From: JANQPC01 sp039208375
Lineage (GTDB): Bacteria; Pseudomonadota; Alphaproteobacteria; Rhodobacterales; Rhodobacteraceae
Assembly: GCA_039208375.1 (NCBI GenBank)
Contig: JBCCRC010000012.1
Span: 1 to 64,000 of the forward strand
DNA length: 64,000 bases
Direction: 5' to 3'
Shown: positions 17,063-25,089 of the stretch, piece by piece
How positions within the stretch are numbered: position 1 is the first letter of the stretch
Layout of the letters: each line of letters starts with the position of its first letter
The notes under the pieces: model-generated
Seen by the model: only the letters and a program-made list of their open reading frames with translations
Database searches by the model: none
Told to the model about the DNA's origin: nothing
Program-made: the position numbers and the translations under genes

Positions 17063-17209
17063 TCAGCTCCAGAAACTCAGCCAGTCGATGAAATCGGCGA
17101 GCGCGCGCAGGGTGGTGATCCCGGCGTCTTCAAAAAAAAGGTCAAGAGCCAGGAAAACGAGAAGTGCGCAGAGCAGCACTGCGACGACGATTTTCAGTTG
17201 CTTGCCCAT
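17063..17209 (-). CDS. 48-residue single-span membrane peptide
   Basis: This short frame encodes MGKQLKIVVAVLLCALLVFL followed by ALDLFFEDAGITTLRALADF and a final IDWLSFWS. A basic start, one strong transmembrane segment (about 5-25) and an amphipathic C-terminal helix with two Trp make it look like a real small membrane protein. ATG 17209 has only a weak AGGG upstream. It lies 75 nt before gap on the same strand and may share its promoter. I do not recognise a family; support is composition and position only. Confidence 0.6.
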   Translation of the reverse strand: MGKQLKIVVAVLLCALLVFLALDLFFEDAGITTLRALADFIDWLSFWS

Positions 17210-17308
17210 CCGGCCCTAACCCAAGATTGCCCATGAAGTCGCGGTTCTTGTGCCGCTATGATGCGGGTGCAGCTTGTCAGGTTCTGTTGCAGGCCGCCAG
17301 ACCGCGGC

Positions 17309-18112
17309 TTATCCCGCCCCCAACAGACGCGAGAGCGCTGCGGCTGCGGCGCGTACCTGATCGCCGATGTCCTGTGTTCGGTCGGGCGCCACCCGCGCGG
17401 TTGGGCCAGAAATGGAAAGGCCGGCCACGGCGGCGCCGGTGGCATCAAACACCGGCGCGGCGACACAGCGCATGCCGCTGTTGCGCTCTTCGTCATCGAT
17501 TGCATAGCCGCGCCGTCGGATCGCTGCGAGATCAGAAAGCAGGGCAGACCCGTTGGTGAGCGTGCGCTCTGTAAACCGCTCAAGCCCTGCCGAGATCACT
17601 GCATTCAACCGAGGTTCGGGGAATTCCGCCAAAAGCGCTTTTCCGATGCCCGAGGCATGCATTGGCGATTGCGTGCCGGGGGGAAAGAAGGCGCGGATCG
17701 AGGCGTGCGTTTCAACCTGACTGATGAAGAGCACGCGGCCGGAGTTTTCGACGCCGAGGTTGGCCGTCTCGCCCGTGGCCTCCATCAACCGCTGCATCAC
17801 CGGTCGTGCCCGTTCGACAAGGTTAGTGCGCCGCAGGAACGCCGATCCTATACGGAACGCGCCCGCGCCCACGTGCCAGGTTTGCGCTTGGCCATCCAGC
17901 TCCACGATCCCCCGCGATTCAAGAGTTGTGAGTACGCGATAGGCGGTAGCGGGAGATTGCGAGAGATTGCTGGCAAGCTCTGTCAGCGTCAGCCCGCCAG
18001 AAGCCGCAAGTGTTTCGAGAATCAGCATAGCCCGGTCGAGTGACTGGATCGTGTTCTGTTCGGTTTTGTCATGAAACGCGCGGGGTCGCCCGCGTGCACG
18101 CTTTTCGGCCAT
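17309..18112 (-). CDS. bhcR: IclR-family regulator of the beta-hydroxyaspartate cycle
   Basis: The product (267 residues from ATG 18112; a GTG at 18127 is also possible) has an N-terminal winged helix (QSLDRAMLILETLAASGGLT, then LTELASNLSQSPATAYRVLT) and a C-terminal IclR effector domain with GIGKALLAEFPEP, ERNSGMRCVAAPVFD and AGLSISGPTARV. It is divergent from bhcABCD, as in Paracoccus denitrificans, where the equivalent IclR protein BhcR controls the cycle and responds to glyoxylate. The shared intergenic region carries several A/T-rich palindromes suitable as operators. Assignment rests on family plus synteny. Confidence 0.88.
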   Translation of the reverse strand: MAEKRARGRPRAFHDKTEQNTIQSLDRAMLILETLAASGGLTLTELASNLSQSPATAYRVLTTLESRGIVELDGQAQTWHVGAGAFRIGSAFLRRTNLVERARPVMQRLMEATGETANLGVENSGRVLFISQVETHASIRAFFPPGTQSPMHASGIGKALLAEFPEPRLNAVISAGLERFTERTLTNGSALLSDLAAIRRRGYAIDDEERNSGMRCVAAPVFDATGAAVAGLSISGPTARVAPDRTQDIGDQVRAAAAALSRLLGAG

Positions 18113-18304
18113 GGGGTGAACGCTCACTTTGCTTGGCGTTTAAAGTTACGATTTCGAAATTGTTTTTTGCAAGGTGAAAAATACAACTGATTGAAAATAT
18201 GTGAATATTCGTTTTTTCCATCCATAGAAAAAAGATTTCAAAAAAATTGCCGCCTCCGCTGTAACACGGTATGACACGCCCCAACCTGTCGATGGAGGAT
18301 CGTC
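18113..18304 (+). promoter_or_regulatory. Divergent bhcR-bhcA promoter region with palindromes
   Basis: This A/T-rich stretch in a GC-rich region holds a sigma70-like promoter for bhcA: TTGCCG at 18247-18252, a 17-nt spacer, TATGAC at 18270-18275. GGAGGA lies just before ATG 18305. Upstream are three inverted repeats: ATTTCGAAAT (18151-18160), GAATATTC (18203-18210) and TTTTTTC-N8-GAAAAAA (18212-18233). Their position upstream of the -35 suits an activator bound by BhcR. Operator assignment is inference. Confidence 0.55.
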
Positions 18305-19495
18305 ATGTCAGAGCAAAACCCCGTATTCATTCCCGGGCCAACAAATATACCCGAGGTGCTGCGTAAGGCGGTCGATCTTCCCACGCTCGATCACCGCTCT
18401 TCACAGTTTGCCGGGATCCTGCAGCCGGCGCTCGCAGGCGTGAAACAGGTCCTGAAAACCGAAACCGGCAGCGTTTTTCTTTTCCCGTCCACGGGTACTG
18501 GCGGGTGGGAGACAGCGATCACCAATTCGCTGAGCGCGGGCGACACGGTGCTCGTGGCCCGGAATGGGATGTTCAGCCACCGCTGGATCGACATGTGCGA
18601 ACGCCATGGGCTCAACGTGACGGTGATTGAAACGCCGTGGGGCGAGGGCCTGCCGGCCGATCGGTACGAAGAGGCGCTGAGCGCCGATACCGGGCATCAG
18701 ATCAAGGCGGTGCTCGCCACCCACAATGAAACGGCCACGGGTGTTGTTTCCGATATCAAGGCGATCCGCGCGGCGATGGATCGGGCGGGCCACCCCGCGC
18801 TCTTGCTCGTGGATGGCGTCAGTTCCATCGGTTCGATGGATTTCCGCATGGATGACTGGGGCGTGGATATCGCGGTGACGGGCAGCCAGAAGGGCTTCAT
18901 GCTGCCCGCGGGCCTGGCCATCGTGGGTGTGTCGCCCAAGGCGCGCGCGGCGGTTGAAACCGCCACACTGCCGCGCACCTTCTTCGATCTGCGCGATATG
19001 GAAAAAGGTTATGCCGCCAACGGCTTCCCCTACACGCCGCCGGTGGGGCTTATGAACGGGCTGAAGGTTGCCTGTGATATGCTGCTGGACGAAGGGCTGG
19101 ACGCCGTGTTCGCCCGTCACCGCCGGATCGCCGATGGCGTGCGCGCCGCATCCGCCGCGTGGGGGCTGGAGCTCTGCGCCAAGCGGCCCGAGTGGCAATC
19201 AGACACCGTAAGCGCCATTTGCACGCCCGAGGGCTTTGACGCCACGCAAATCGTAACCCGCGCGGCAGAGGTTTACGGCATGGCCTTCGGTGTGGGGTTG
19301 GGAGAGGTGGCCGGAAAGGTGTTCCGCATCGGCCATTTGGGCCAGTTGACCGATGCAATGGCGCTTTCGGGCATTGCCACGGCAGAAATGGTCATGGCCG
19401 ATCTCGACCTAGATATCGAACTGGGCCGCGGGGTGGCCGCCGCCCAACACGTCTATCGCCACGGAAACACAGCGCAAAAGCGGGAGGCCGCGTGA
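18305..19495 (+). CDS. bhcA: Aspartate-glyoxylate aminotransferase
   Basis: The 396-residue class V aminotransferase begins PVFIPGPTNIPEVLRKAV. It has FLFPSTGTGGWETAITN (PLP phosphate binding), LLLVDGVSSIGSMDFRMDDW and the Schiff-base Lys196 in VTGSQKGFMLPAG. The family includes serine-glyoxylate aminotransferases. Position as first gene of the bhcABCD order and the ATTLPRTFFD-type substrate region assign it to BhcA, which transfers the amino group of L-aspartate to glyoxylate, giving glycine and oxaloacetate. This closes the beta-hydroxyaspartate cycle. GGAGGATCGTC precedes ATG 18305. Its TGA overlaps the bhcB ATG by one base. Confidence 0.93.
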   Translation: MSEQNPVFIPGPTNIPEVLRKAVDLPTLDHRSSQFAGILQPALAGVKQVLKTETGSVFLFPSTGTGGWETAITNSLSAGDTVLVARNGMFSHRWIDMCERHGLNVTVIETPWGEGLPADRYEEALSADTGHQIKAVLATHNETATGVVSDIKAIRAAMDRAGHPALLLVDGVSSIGSMDFRMDDWGVDIAVTGSQKGFMLPAGLAIVGVSPKARAAVETATLPRTFFDLRDMEKGYAANGFPYTPPVGLMNGLKVACDMLLDEGLDAVFARHRRIADGVRAASAAWGLELCAKRPEWQSDTVSAICTPEGFDATQIVTRAAEVYGMAFGVGLGEVAGKVFRIGHLGQLTDAMALSGIATAEMVMADLDLDIELGRGVAAAQHVYRHGNTAQKREAA

Positions 19496-20463
19496 TGAAA
19501 GACACTGTAGAGCAGACTATTCCCACGTATGATGACGTGGTTACGGCGCATGAGCGCATTCGCCCTCACATTCACCGCACGCCGGTGCTGACATCGACCT
19601 ATTTCAACGATGTTGTTGGCGCCGAGCTTTTCTTCAAGTGCGAGAATTTTCAGAAGGCGGGTGCTTTCAAGGTGCGCGGTGCCTCGAACGCCGTATTCGG
19701 CCTGGATGACGAGATGGCCCAAAAGGGTGTGGCAACGCATTCCAGCGGCAATCACGCTCTCTCGCTCTCCTACGCCGCGGGCCGCAGGGGCATTCCATGT
19801 AACGTGGTGATGCCGCGCACGGCGCCCGAGGCCAAGAAGGCGGCGGTACGAGGCTACGGCGGTAAGATCACCGAATGCGAGCCTTCGACCACCTCACGCG
19901 AAGAGGTGTTCGCGCAGGTGCAGGCCGAAACGGGGGCCGAGTTCGTCCACCCCTACAACGATCCTCGCGTGATCGCGGGGCAGGGCACCTGTTCGCGCGA
20001 ATTTATGGAGCAGACGGGTGGGGTGGATATGATGGTGGCCCCCATCGGCGGCGGCGGCATGATCTCCGGCACCTGCCTGACACTATCGAACATTGCACCG
20101 GAGGTGCAGATCATTGCATCGGAGCCCGAGCAGGCCGACGATGCCTACCGCAGTTTTAAGGCGGGCCACATCATCGCCGATGACGCGCCGGTCACCATCG
20201 CCGATGGGCTGAAGGTTCCGCTAAAAGAACTGACGTGGCATTTTGTATCGAACCACGTGACAGACATTCTCACGGCCAACGAGCAGGAAATCATCGATGC
20301 GATGAAGCTCACCTGGCAGCGCATGAAGATCGTCATGGAGCCCAGCTGCGCCGTGCCGCTGGCCACAATTCTGAAAAACAAAGACAAATTCGCCGGCAAG
20401 CGTGTCGGCGTGATCATCACAGGCGGCAATGTCGATCTCGATACGCTGCCCTGGCTCAAGTAA
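19495..20463 (+). CDS. bhcB: Beta-hydroxyaspartate dehydratase
   Basis: The 322-residue protein is a fold-type II PLP enzyme of the serine racemase/threonine dehydratase group: NFQKAGAFKVRGA with PLP Lys59, SSGNHALSLSYAA (phosphate and substrate loop) and PIGGGGMISG. Between bhcA and bhcC it is assigned as BhcB, which dehydrates (2R,3S)-beta-hydroxyaspartate to iminosuccinate. The start is ATG 19495, overlapping the bhcA stop by one base; a GTG at 19492 is one codon earlier. Related serine/threonine dehydratase activity is the alternative if context were ignored. Confidence 0.93.
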   Translation: MKDTVEQTIPTYDDVVTAHERIRPHIHRTPVLTSTYFNDVVGAELFFKCENFQKAGAFKVRGASNAVFGLDDEMAQKGVATHSSGNHALSLSYAAGRRGIPCNVVMPRTAPEAKKAAVRGYGGKITECEPSTTSREEVFAQVQAETGAEFVHPYNDPRVIAGQGTCSREFMEQTGGVDMMVAPIGGGGMISGTCLTLSNIAPEVQIIASEPEQADDAYRSFKAGHIIADDAPVTIADGLKVPLKELTWHFVSNHVTDILTANEQEIIDAMKLTWQRMKIVMEPSCAVPLATILKNKDKFAGKRVGVIITGGNVDLDTLPWLK

Positions 20464-20481
20464 ATCCGGAGGTATAGGAAG

Positions 20482-21645
20482 ATGAACGCACCGACGAAGT
20501 TCGATGGCCTCGAAGTGGGCTACGATATCCCGGCCGCCATCGGCATGGATGAGGCCGAGATCCAGACGCCCTGCCTGATCCTCGATCTCGATGCGCTGGA
20601 GCGCAATATCAAGAAAATGGGCGATTACGCCAAGGCCCATGGCATGCGCCACCGGGTGCATGGCAAGATGCACAAATCGGTGGATGTGGCGAAGCTGCAG
20701 GAAAGCCTCGGCGGTGCCGTTGGCGTATGCTGCCAAAAGGTATCGGAGGCCGAAGTGTTCGCCCGCGGCGGCATCAAGGATGTGCTCGTCTCCAACCAGG
20801 TGCGCGATCCCGCGAAGATCGATCGGCTCGCCCGCCTGCCGAAGCTGGGCGCGCGCGCGATCTGCTGCGTGGATGACGTGGCGAACGTGGCCGATCTCTC
20901 CGAAGCCGCCCAGCGCCACGGCACCGAGATCGAATGCCTGGTGGAGATTGATTGTGGCGCAGGGCGCTGCGGTGTGACCACCACGCCCGAAGTGGTGGAA
21001 ATCGCCAAGTCAATCGACGCCGCGCCTGGGCTGAAGTTTGCTGGCATCCAGGCCTATCAGGGCGCGATGCAGCACATGGACAGCTATGAGGATCGCAAAG
21101 CCAAGATCGGTGTTGCTGTGGCCATGGTCAAGGACGCTGTGGACACGCTGGCTGTGGAAGGCCTTGCCTGCGATATCGTCGGTGGTGGCGGCACTGGCAG
21201 CTACTATTTTGAGAGCACCTCAGGCGTGTACAATGAACTGCAATGCGGCTCCTATGCCTTCATGGATGCCGATTACGGGCGCATCCTCGACAAGGATGGC
21301 AACCGGATCGATCAGGGCGAGTGGGAGAACGCGCTCTTCATCCTCACCTCGGTTATGAGCCATGCAAAGGCTGACAAGGCGATTGTGGACGCGGGGCTTA
21401 AAGCCCAATCGGTGGATAGTGGCCTGCCGGTGATCTTTGGGCGAGATGACGTGGAATACGTCAAATGCTCCGATGAGCATGGCGTGGTGATGGACTCCGA
21501 GGGCAAGCTAAAGGTCAACGACAAGTTGCGCCTTGTGCCCGGCCACTGCGACCCCACCTGCAATGTGCATGACTGGTATGTGGGCGTGCGGAACGGCAAG
21601 GTCGAAACGCTTTGGCCCGTTTCCGCCCGCGGAAAGGCGTACTGA
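20482..21645 (+). CDS. bhcC: Beta-hydroxyaspartate aldolase
   Basis: The 387-residue protein belongs to the D-threonine aldolase-like fold-type III PLP family. It has TPCLILDLDALERNI, HRVHGKMHKSVDVA with the PLP lysine at about 62, CLVEIDCGAGRCGV, and the metal-site segment PGHCDPTCNVHDWY near the C-terminus. In the bhc order it is BhcC, which condenses glycine and glyoxylate to (2R,3S)-beta-hydroxyaspartate with a divalent metal. GGAGGTATAGGAAG precedes ATG 20482. The stop overlaps the bhcD start by one base, so the operon is translationally coupled. Confidence 0.93.
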   Translation: MNAPTKFDGLEVGYDIPAAIGMDEAEIQTPCLILDLDALERNIKKMGDYAKAHGMRHRVHGKMHKSVDVAKLQESLGGAVGVCCQKVSEAEVFARGGIKDVLVSNQVRDPAKIDRLARLPKLGARAICCVDDVANVADLSEAAQRHGTEIECLVEIDCGAGRCGVTTTPEVVEIAKSIDAAPGLKFAGIQAYQGAMQHMDSYEDRKAKIGVAVAMVKDAVDTLAVEGLACDIVGGGGTGSYYFESTSGVYNELQCGSYAFMDADYGRILDKDGNRIDQGEWENALFILTSVMSHAKADKAIVDAGLKAQSVDSGLPVIFGRDDVEYVKCSDEHGVVMDSEGKLKVNDKLRLVPGHCDPTCNVHDWYVGVRNGKVETLWPVSARGKAY

Positions 21646-22661
21646 TGGCGGACGGCAGCATGGCATCCGAAGCTGAGGTGACCGCGACCCACACGCTAAC
21701 CATCGTGCCCGAAAGCGCGATTGGGCCGCTGATTACGGAAGAGGCCTCTTTTGAGGCAGTTGAGGCGGTGTTCGGCGCGATGTCGCGCGGCGATGCCTAT
21801 AACTTCCCGGTGATCCGTGAAGCCATCGGCCATGCCGATGCGCTTTACGGCTTCAAATCTGGCTTCGATCGCGCGGGGCTGAATCTTGGCCTGAAATCCG
21901 GCGGTTACTGGCCCGGAAACGCCGAAAGGGGGCTTACGAACCACCAATCCACGGTGTTTCTGTTTGATGCCGATACCGGTCGGGCGAAGGCGGTTGTTGG
22001 TGGCAATCTGCTGACAGCCCTTCGTACCGCGGCGGCGTCGGCCGTATCGATCAAACATCTGGCACGCACGGATGCGAAGGTGCTGGGCATGGTGGGCGCA
22101 GGCCACCAGTCGGCCTTCCAGATGCGCGCGGCGGTGCGTCAGCGCAAATTCGAAAGGGTGATTGGCTGGAACCTGCACCCCGAGATGCTCTCGCGCCTCG
22201 AAGATACGGCCAGGGAGCTTGGCCTGCCCTTTGAGGCGGTAGAACTGGATCAGCTGGGCGCAGAGGCCGACGTGATCATCACGATCACGTCGTCATTCGA
22301 TGCGATCATGCAAGATGCTCAGATCCGGCCCGGAACGCATCTGGCCTGCATGGGCACAGATACGGTGGGCAAGCAGGAGATCGACGCGGCGATCCTGAAA
22401 CGCGCGACTGTATTCACCGATGAGGTGGCGCAATCCATCTCGCTTGGCGAGGCGCAGCATGCGGTTCAAGCGGGGCTGATCGCCGAGGCGGATGTGAACG
22501 AGATCGGCGCGGTGATCAATGGCGATCACCCCGGGCGGCGCTCCGCCGAAGAGATCACCGTGTTCGATGGCACGGGCGTGGGGCTGCAAGATCTGGCCGT
22601 CGCCGCGGCGGTGGTTGAGATCGCCAAAGCGAAAGGAATCGCCGTTGAGGTGCCATTCTAG
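21645..22661 (+). CDS. bhcD: Iminosuccinate reductase
   Basis: From ATG 21645 (TGATG overlap with bhcC) the product is 338 residues of the ornithine cyclodeaminase/mu-crystallin family. It has GLNLGLKSGGYWPGNAERGL near the N-terminus, RTAAASAVSIKHLAR, and the Rossmann motif GMVGAGHQSAFQMRA. In the cluster it is BhcD, which reduces iminosuccinate to L-aspartate with NAD(P)H and thereby regenerates the amino donor for BhcA. An in-frame extension to 21612 would overlap bhcC by 34 nt and has no ribosome binding site. It is the last gene of the operon. Confidence 0.93.
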   Translation: MADGSMASEAEVTATHTLTIVPESAIGPLITEEASFEAVEAVFGAMSRGDAYNFPVIREAIGHADALYGFKSGFDRAGLNLGLKSGGYWPGNAERGLTNHQSTVFLFDADTGRAKAVVGGNLLTALRTAAASAVSIKHLARTDAKVLGMVGAGHQSAFQMRAAVRQRKFERVIGWNLHPEMLSRLEDTARELGLPFEAVELDQLGAEADVIITITSSFDAIMQDAQIRPGTHLACMGTDTVGKQEIDAAILKRATVFTDEVAQSISLGEAQHAVQAGLIAEADVNEIGAVINGDHPGRRSAEEITVFDGTGVGLQDLAVAAAVVEIAKAKGIAVEVPF

Positions 22662-22689
22662 GGCGTGAAGGGGGCGCTGACCCCCGCCC

Positions 22690-22708
22690 GCTCCGGCCAG
22701 CCCGGAGC
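22690..22708. terminator. Hairpin between convergent bhcD and allA
   Basis: A perfect 7-bp stem (22690-22696 with 22702-22708) with a 5-nt loop lies in the 67-nt gap between convergent bhcD and allA. No clear T tract follows on either strand, so an intrinsic terminator is only possible. It may instead protect the 3' ends of both transcripts. Confidence 0.4.
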
Positions 22709-22728
22709 AACACTAAAGAAAAGAAGCC

Positions 22729-23211
22729 TCAGGGCGCGGTAATGTCGTAGGGCACGGTAAACCAGTGTTCTTCGAGGTTCGCGCCCGGGCCGATCCTATC
22801 GACCACTGCGAATAGGCCCGGGGCGTGAAGCGGTGCGAGCACGCCGTGCCACGTGTTGCGATGATAGTTCACGGCCTGACCCGGCGCAGTAACAAAGGCA
22901 AGGGGCGTGCCCGGTTCACCGCCGTTGTCGGGTGCAACAATTACGAGGAAGGGGTGCTCTGTCATCGGCACGAAGGTTTGAGCGCCGTCAGGGTGGCGCT
23001 CCACCATCTCCAGCCGGTACGGCAGCGCGCGCGGCTTTGCATCAAACAGGCTCACCCCGGCCCGTCCGCCATGAAGGTCAAGCGCCGCGCGATCGTGATA
23101 GCGCCCGCAGAGACCCTGGTTGATGATCCGGTCGGGCGCGCCCGCAACTTCAAGCACATCGCCGAAGGGCGTGAAGGCTGCGGCGGTGAGCGGAACCGCC
23201 CGGATTGTCAC
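22729..23211 (-). CDS. allA: Ureidoglycolate lyase
   Basis: The 160-residue cupin-fold protein has AAAFTPFGDVLEVAG at the N-terminus, FDAKPRALPYRLEMVERHPD, TFVPMTEHPFLVIVAP and NYHRNTWHGVLAPL, the AllA (ureidoglycolate hydrolase/lyase) pattern with the conserved histidines. It cleaves ureidoglycolate to glyoxylate and urea, the last purine-ring step. GTG 23211 overlaps the stop of the puuE-uraD fusion by 4 nt (GTGA); an extension to 23262 is therefore unlikely. The glyoxylate it releases is the substrate of the bhc operon, which ends 68 nt away on the other strand. Confidence 0.92.
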   Translation of the reverse strand: MTIRAVPLTAAAFTPFGDVLEVAGAPDRIINQGLCGRYHDRAALDLHGGRAGVSLFDAKPRALPYRLEMVERHPDGAQTFVPMTEHPFLVIVAPDNGGEPGTPLAFVTAPGQAVNYHRNTWHGVLAPLHAPGLFAVVDRIGPGANLEEHWFTVPYDITAP

Positions 23212-24641
23212 GGCAAAAGATCCTTCAGGCGCAGATAGGCGATGCGTTCCACCTGGCGGCAAGCTTCGGCAAACTCCGCCGCGGGGTCATGGGCAATCCG
23301 AGCCTCGAAAGCTGCGAGAATGCCGGCCTTGTCGTGATCGCGCACTGCGATGATGAAGGGGAAGCCGAATTTTTCGGTATAGTTAGCGTTCATCCGCGTG
23401 AAGGTTGCCCGTTCATGGTCGGTCAGCGCATCGAGCCCGGCAGAGGCCTGTTCGGCGGTGCTTTCCGCCGTAAGCCGCTTGGCCGCTGCAAGTTTGCCCG
23501 CGAGATCGGGGTGCATCTTGAGTACGGACAGGCGCTCGACCTCATCTGCGCTGCGGAAGATGCGGGCGAGCGCGTTGTGGAGGCCCGCTGCGGTGTCATG
23601 GGCCGCGCCAAGCTCCAGCCCATGGGCGCGCGCTGCGATCCACGGTGAATACTCGAAGATCCCGCCATAGGCCGCAACAAATGCGTCGCAATCCAGCGCC
23701 GAAGGACGGGGTTGCTCCACCGGCGGATGTGTAGACGCCCAGTGTTCGGCGATCTCTATCCGGCGGGGAAACCAGACATCTTCGTGCGCCTTTGCGTGCT
23801 CGATAAATCGCCTAAGTGCCATGACCCGCCCGGGCCGGCCCACAAGCCGGCAGTGAAGGCCAATCGACATCATCGCGGGCCGCCCGGCTGCACCCTCGGC
23901 ATAGAGCGCATCGAAACTGTCGATAAGATAGCGCTCAAACTGATCGCCGGCGTTGAAGCCTTGGGCGGTCGCGAAACGCATATCGTTGGCGTCGAGTGTG
24001 TAGGGCAGGATCAGCTGATCGCGCGCGCCAAACGGCATCCAGTACGGGAGATCATCCGCATAGCTGTCTGAGATATAGTCAAACCCACCCTCTTCGGCGG
24101 CAAGCCGCACGGTGTTCATCGAGGCACGTCCGAGATACCAGCCGCGGGGTCGCGCCCCGGTCACCTCTTCGTGCAAGCGGATGGCTTCTAACATCTGGGC
24201 GTGTTCTTCTTCTTCGCCCATGTCCTTGTATTCGGTCCATTTCAGGCCGTGACTTGCGATCTCCCACCCGCTTTCAGTCATCGCGGCCACCTGCTCTGGC
24301 CCGCGCGCCAGCGCTGTGGCGACGCCGTATACAGTGGGGCGGATTGCCATCTCTTCAAACAGCCGGTGCAGCCGCCAGAAGCCTGCGCGCGCGCCGTACT
24401 CGTAGATTGATTCCATGTTCCAGTGGCGCTGGCCAGGCCAGGCAGCCGCCCCCACGATCTCAGAAAGAAACGCTTCCGAGGCTGGATCGCCGTGCAGAAG
24501 GTTGTTCTCGCCCCCTTCTTCGTAGTTGACCACAAACTGCACCGCGATCTTTGCTCCGCCGGGCCAGCGCGGGTCGGGGCGGTTTGGCCCATAGCCGATC
24601 ATGTCGCGGGGATACCGCTTGGGATGTTGCTCTTCCGTCAT
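23208..24641 (-). CDS. puuE: Fusion of allantoinase (PuuE) and OHCU decarboxylase (UraD)
   Basis: The 477-residue protein joins two enzymes. Residues 1 to about 310 are a polysaccharide-deacetylase-like, metal-independent allantoinase (YPRDMIGYGPNRPDPRWPGG, NYEEGGENNLLHGD, ASHGLKWTEYKDM, GWYLGRASMNT). Residues about 320 to 477 are 2-oxo-4-hydroxy-4-carboxy-5-ureidoimidazoline decarboxylase (FVAAYGGIFEYSPWIA, LSVLKMHPDLAGKLA, NANYTEKFGFPFIIAVR). One chain therefore makes (S)-allantoin and opens it to allantoate. Such fusions are known. The ATG at 24641 is followed by TEEQHPKRYPRDM. The gene is divergent from hiuH, which supplies the substrate of the C-terminal half. Confidence 0.93.
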   Translation of the reverse strand: MTEEQHPKRYPRDMIGYGPNRPDPRWPGGAKIAVQFVVNYEEGGENNLLHGDPASEAFLSEIVGAAAWPGQRHWNMESIYEYGARAGFWRLHRLFEEMAIRPTVYGVATALARGPEQVAAMTESGWEIASHGLKWTEYKDMGEEEEHAQMLEAIRLHEEVTGARPRGWYLGRASMNTVRLAAEEGGFDYISDSYADDLPYWMPFGARDQLILPYTLDANDMRFATAQGFNAGDQFERYLIDSFDALYAEGAAGRPAMMSIGLHCRLVGRPGRVMALRRFIEHAKAHEDVWFPRRIEIAEHWASTHPPVEQPRPSALDCDAFVAAYGGIFEYSPWIAARAHGLELGAAHDTAAGLHNALARIFRSADEVERLSVLKMHPDLAGKLAAAKRLTAESTAEQASAGLDALTDHERATFTRMNANYTEKFGFPFIIAVRDHDKAGILAAFEARIAHDPAAEFAEACRQVERIAYLRLKDLLP

Positions 24642-24735
24642 TCAGGCAGGATATTTTTGAATGGCATGAAAGGAAAAGGGCTTTTCCCGCGCCCCGCGTC
24701 AGAGCAAGAACAAAGCGCGATGGCAGGAGGCGCGG

Positions 24736-25089
24736 ATGCCCGGATTTTTGACTACCCACGTTCTAGATACCGCCCGGGGCATACCGGCCGCCGCGCTGGA
24801 GATCGTGCTGTACCGCATCGAAGAGGGCGCGCGGCGCGAAGTCGCTCGGATGGTCACCAATGCCGATGGGCGCACCGAGGCACCAATCTTGCCCGAGGAT
24901 TCATTTCGACCGGGGCAGTACGAGCTGGAATTTCACGCCGGTGCCTATCTCGACGCAGCGGGCGTACCACCCGAGGCACCGCGCTTTCTTGATATCGTGC
25001 CGATCCGCTTCGGCATGTCGGAGGCCGCGCATTACCACGTTCCGCTTCTGCTCTCGCCTTTCGGCTATTCCACCTATCGTGGCAGTTGA
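24736..25089 (+). CDS. hiuH: 5-Hydroxyisourate hydrolase (transthyretin-like)
   Basis: The 117-residue protein opens LTTHVLDTARGIPAAALEI, has FRPGQYELEFHAGAYLDAAG and RFLDIVPIRFGM, and ends in YRGS, the diagnostic C-terminus of HiuH. His7 (TTHVLD), Arg in VPIRFGM and the terminal Tyr-Arg-Gly-Ser form the active site. It hydrolyses 5-hydroxyisourate from the PuuD reaction to OHCU. GGAGGCGCG precedes ATG 24736. Its last 16 nt overlap the end of the convergent LysR gene. Confidence 0.95.
   Translation: MPGFLTTHVLDTARGIPAAALEIVLYRIEEGARREVARMVTNADGRTEAPILPEDSFRPGQYELEFHAGAYLDAAGVPPEAPRFLDIVPIRFGMSEAAHYHVPLLLSPFGYSTYRGS

Noticed and set aside
19492..19494. GTG start for bhcB one codon before the ATG
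   Set aside because: The ATG at 19495 gives the TGATG one-base overlap seen also at bhcC-bhcD, phnG-phnH and phnH-phnI.
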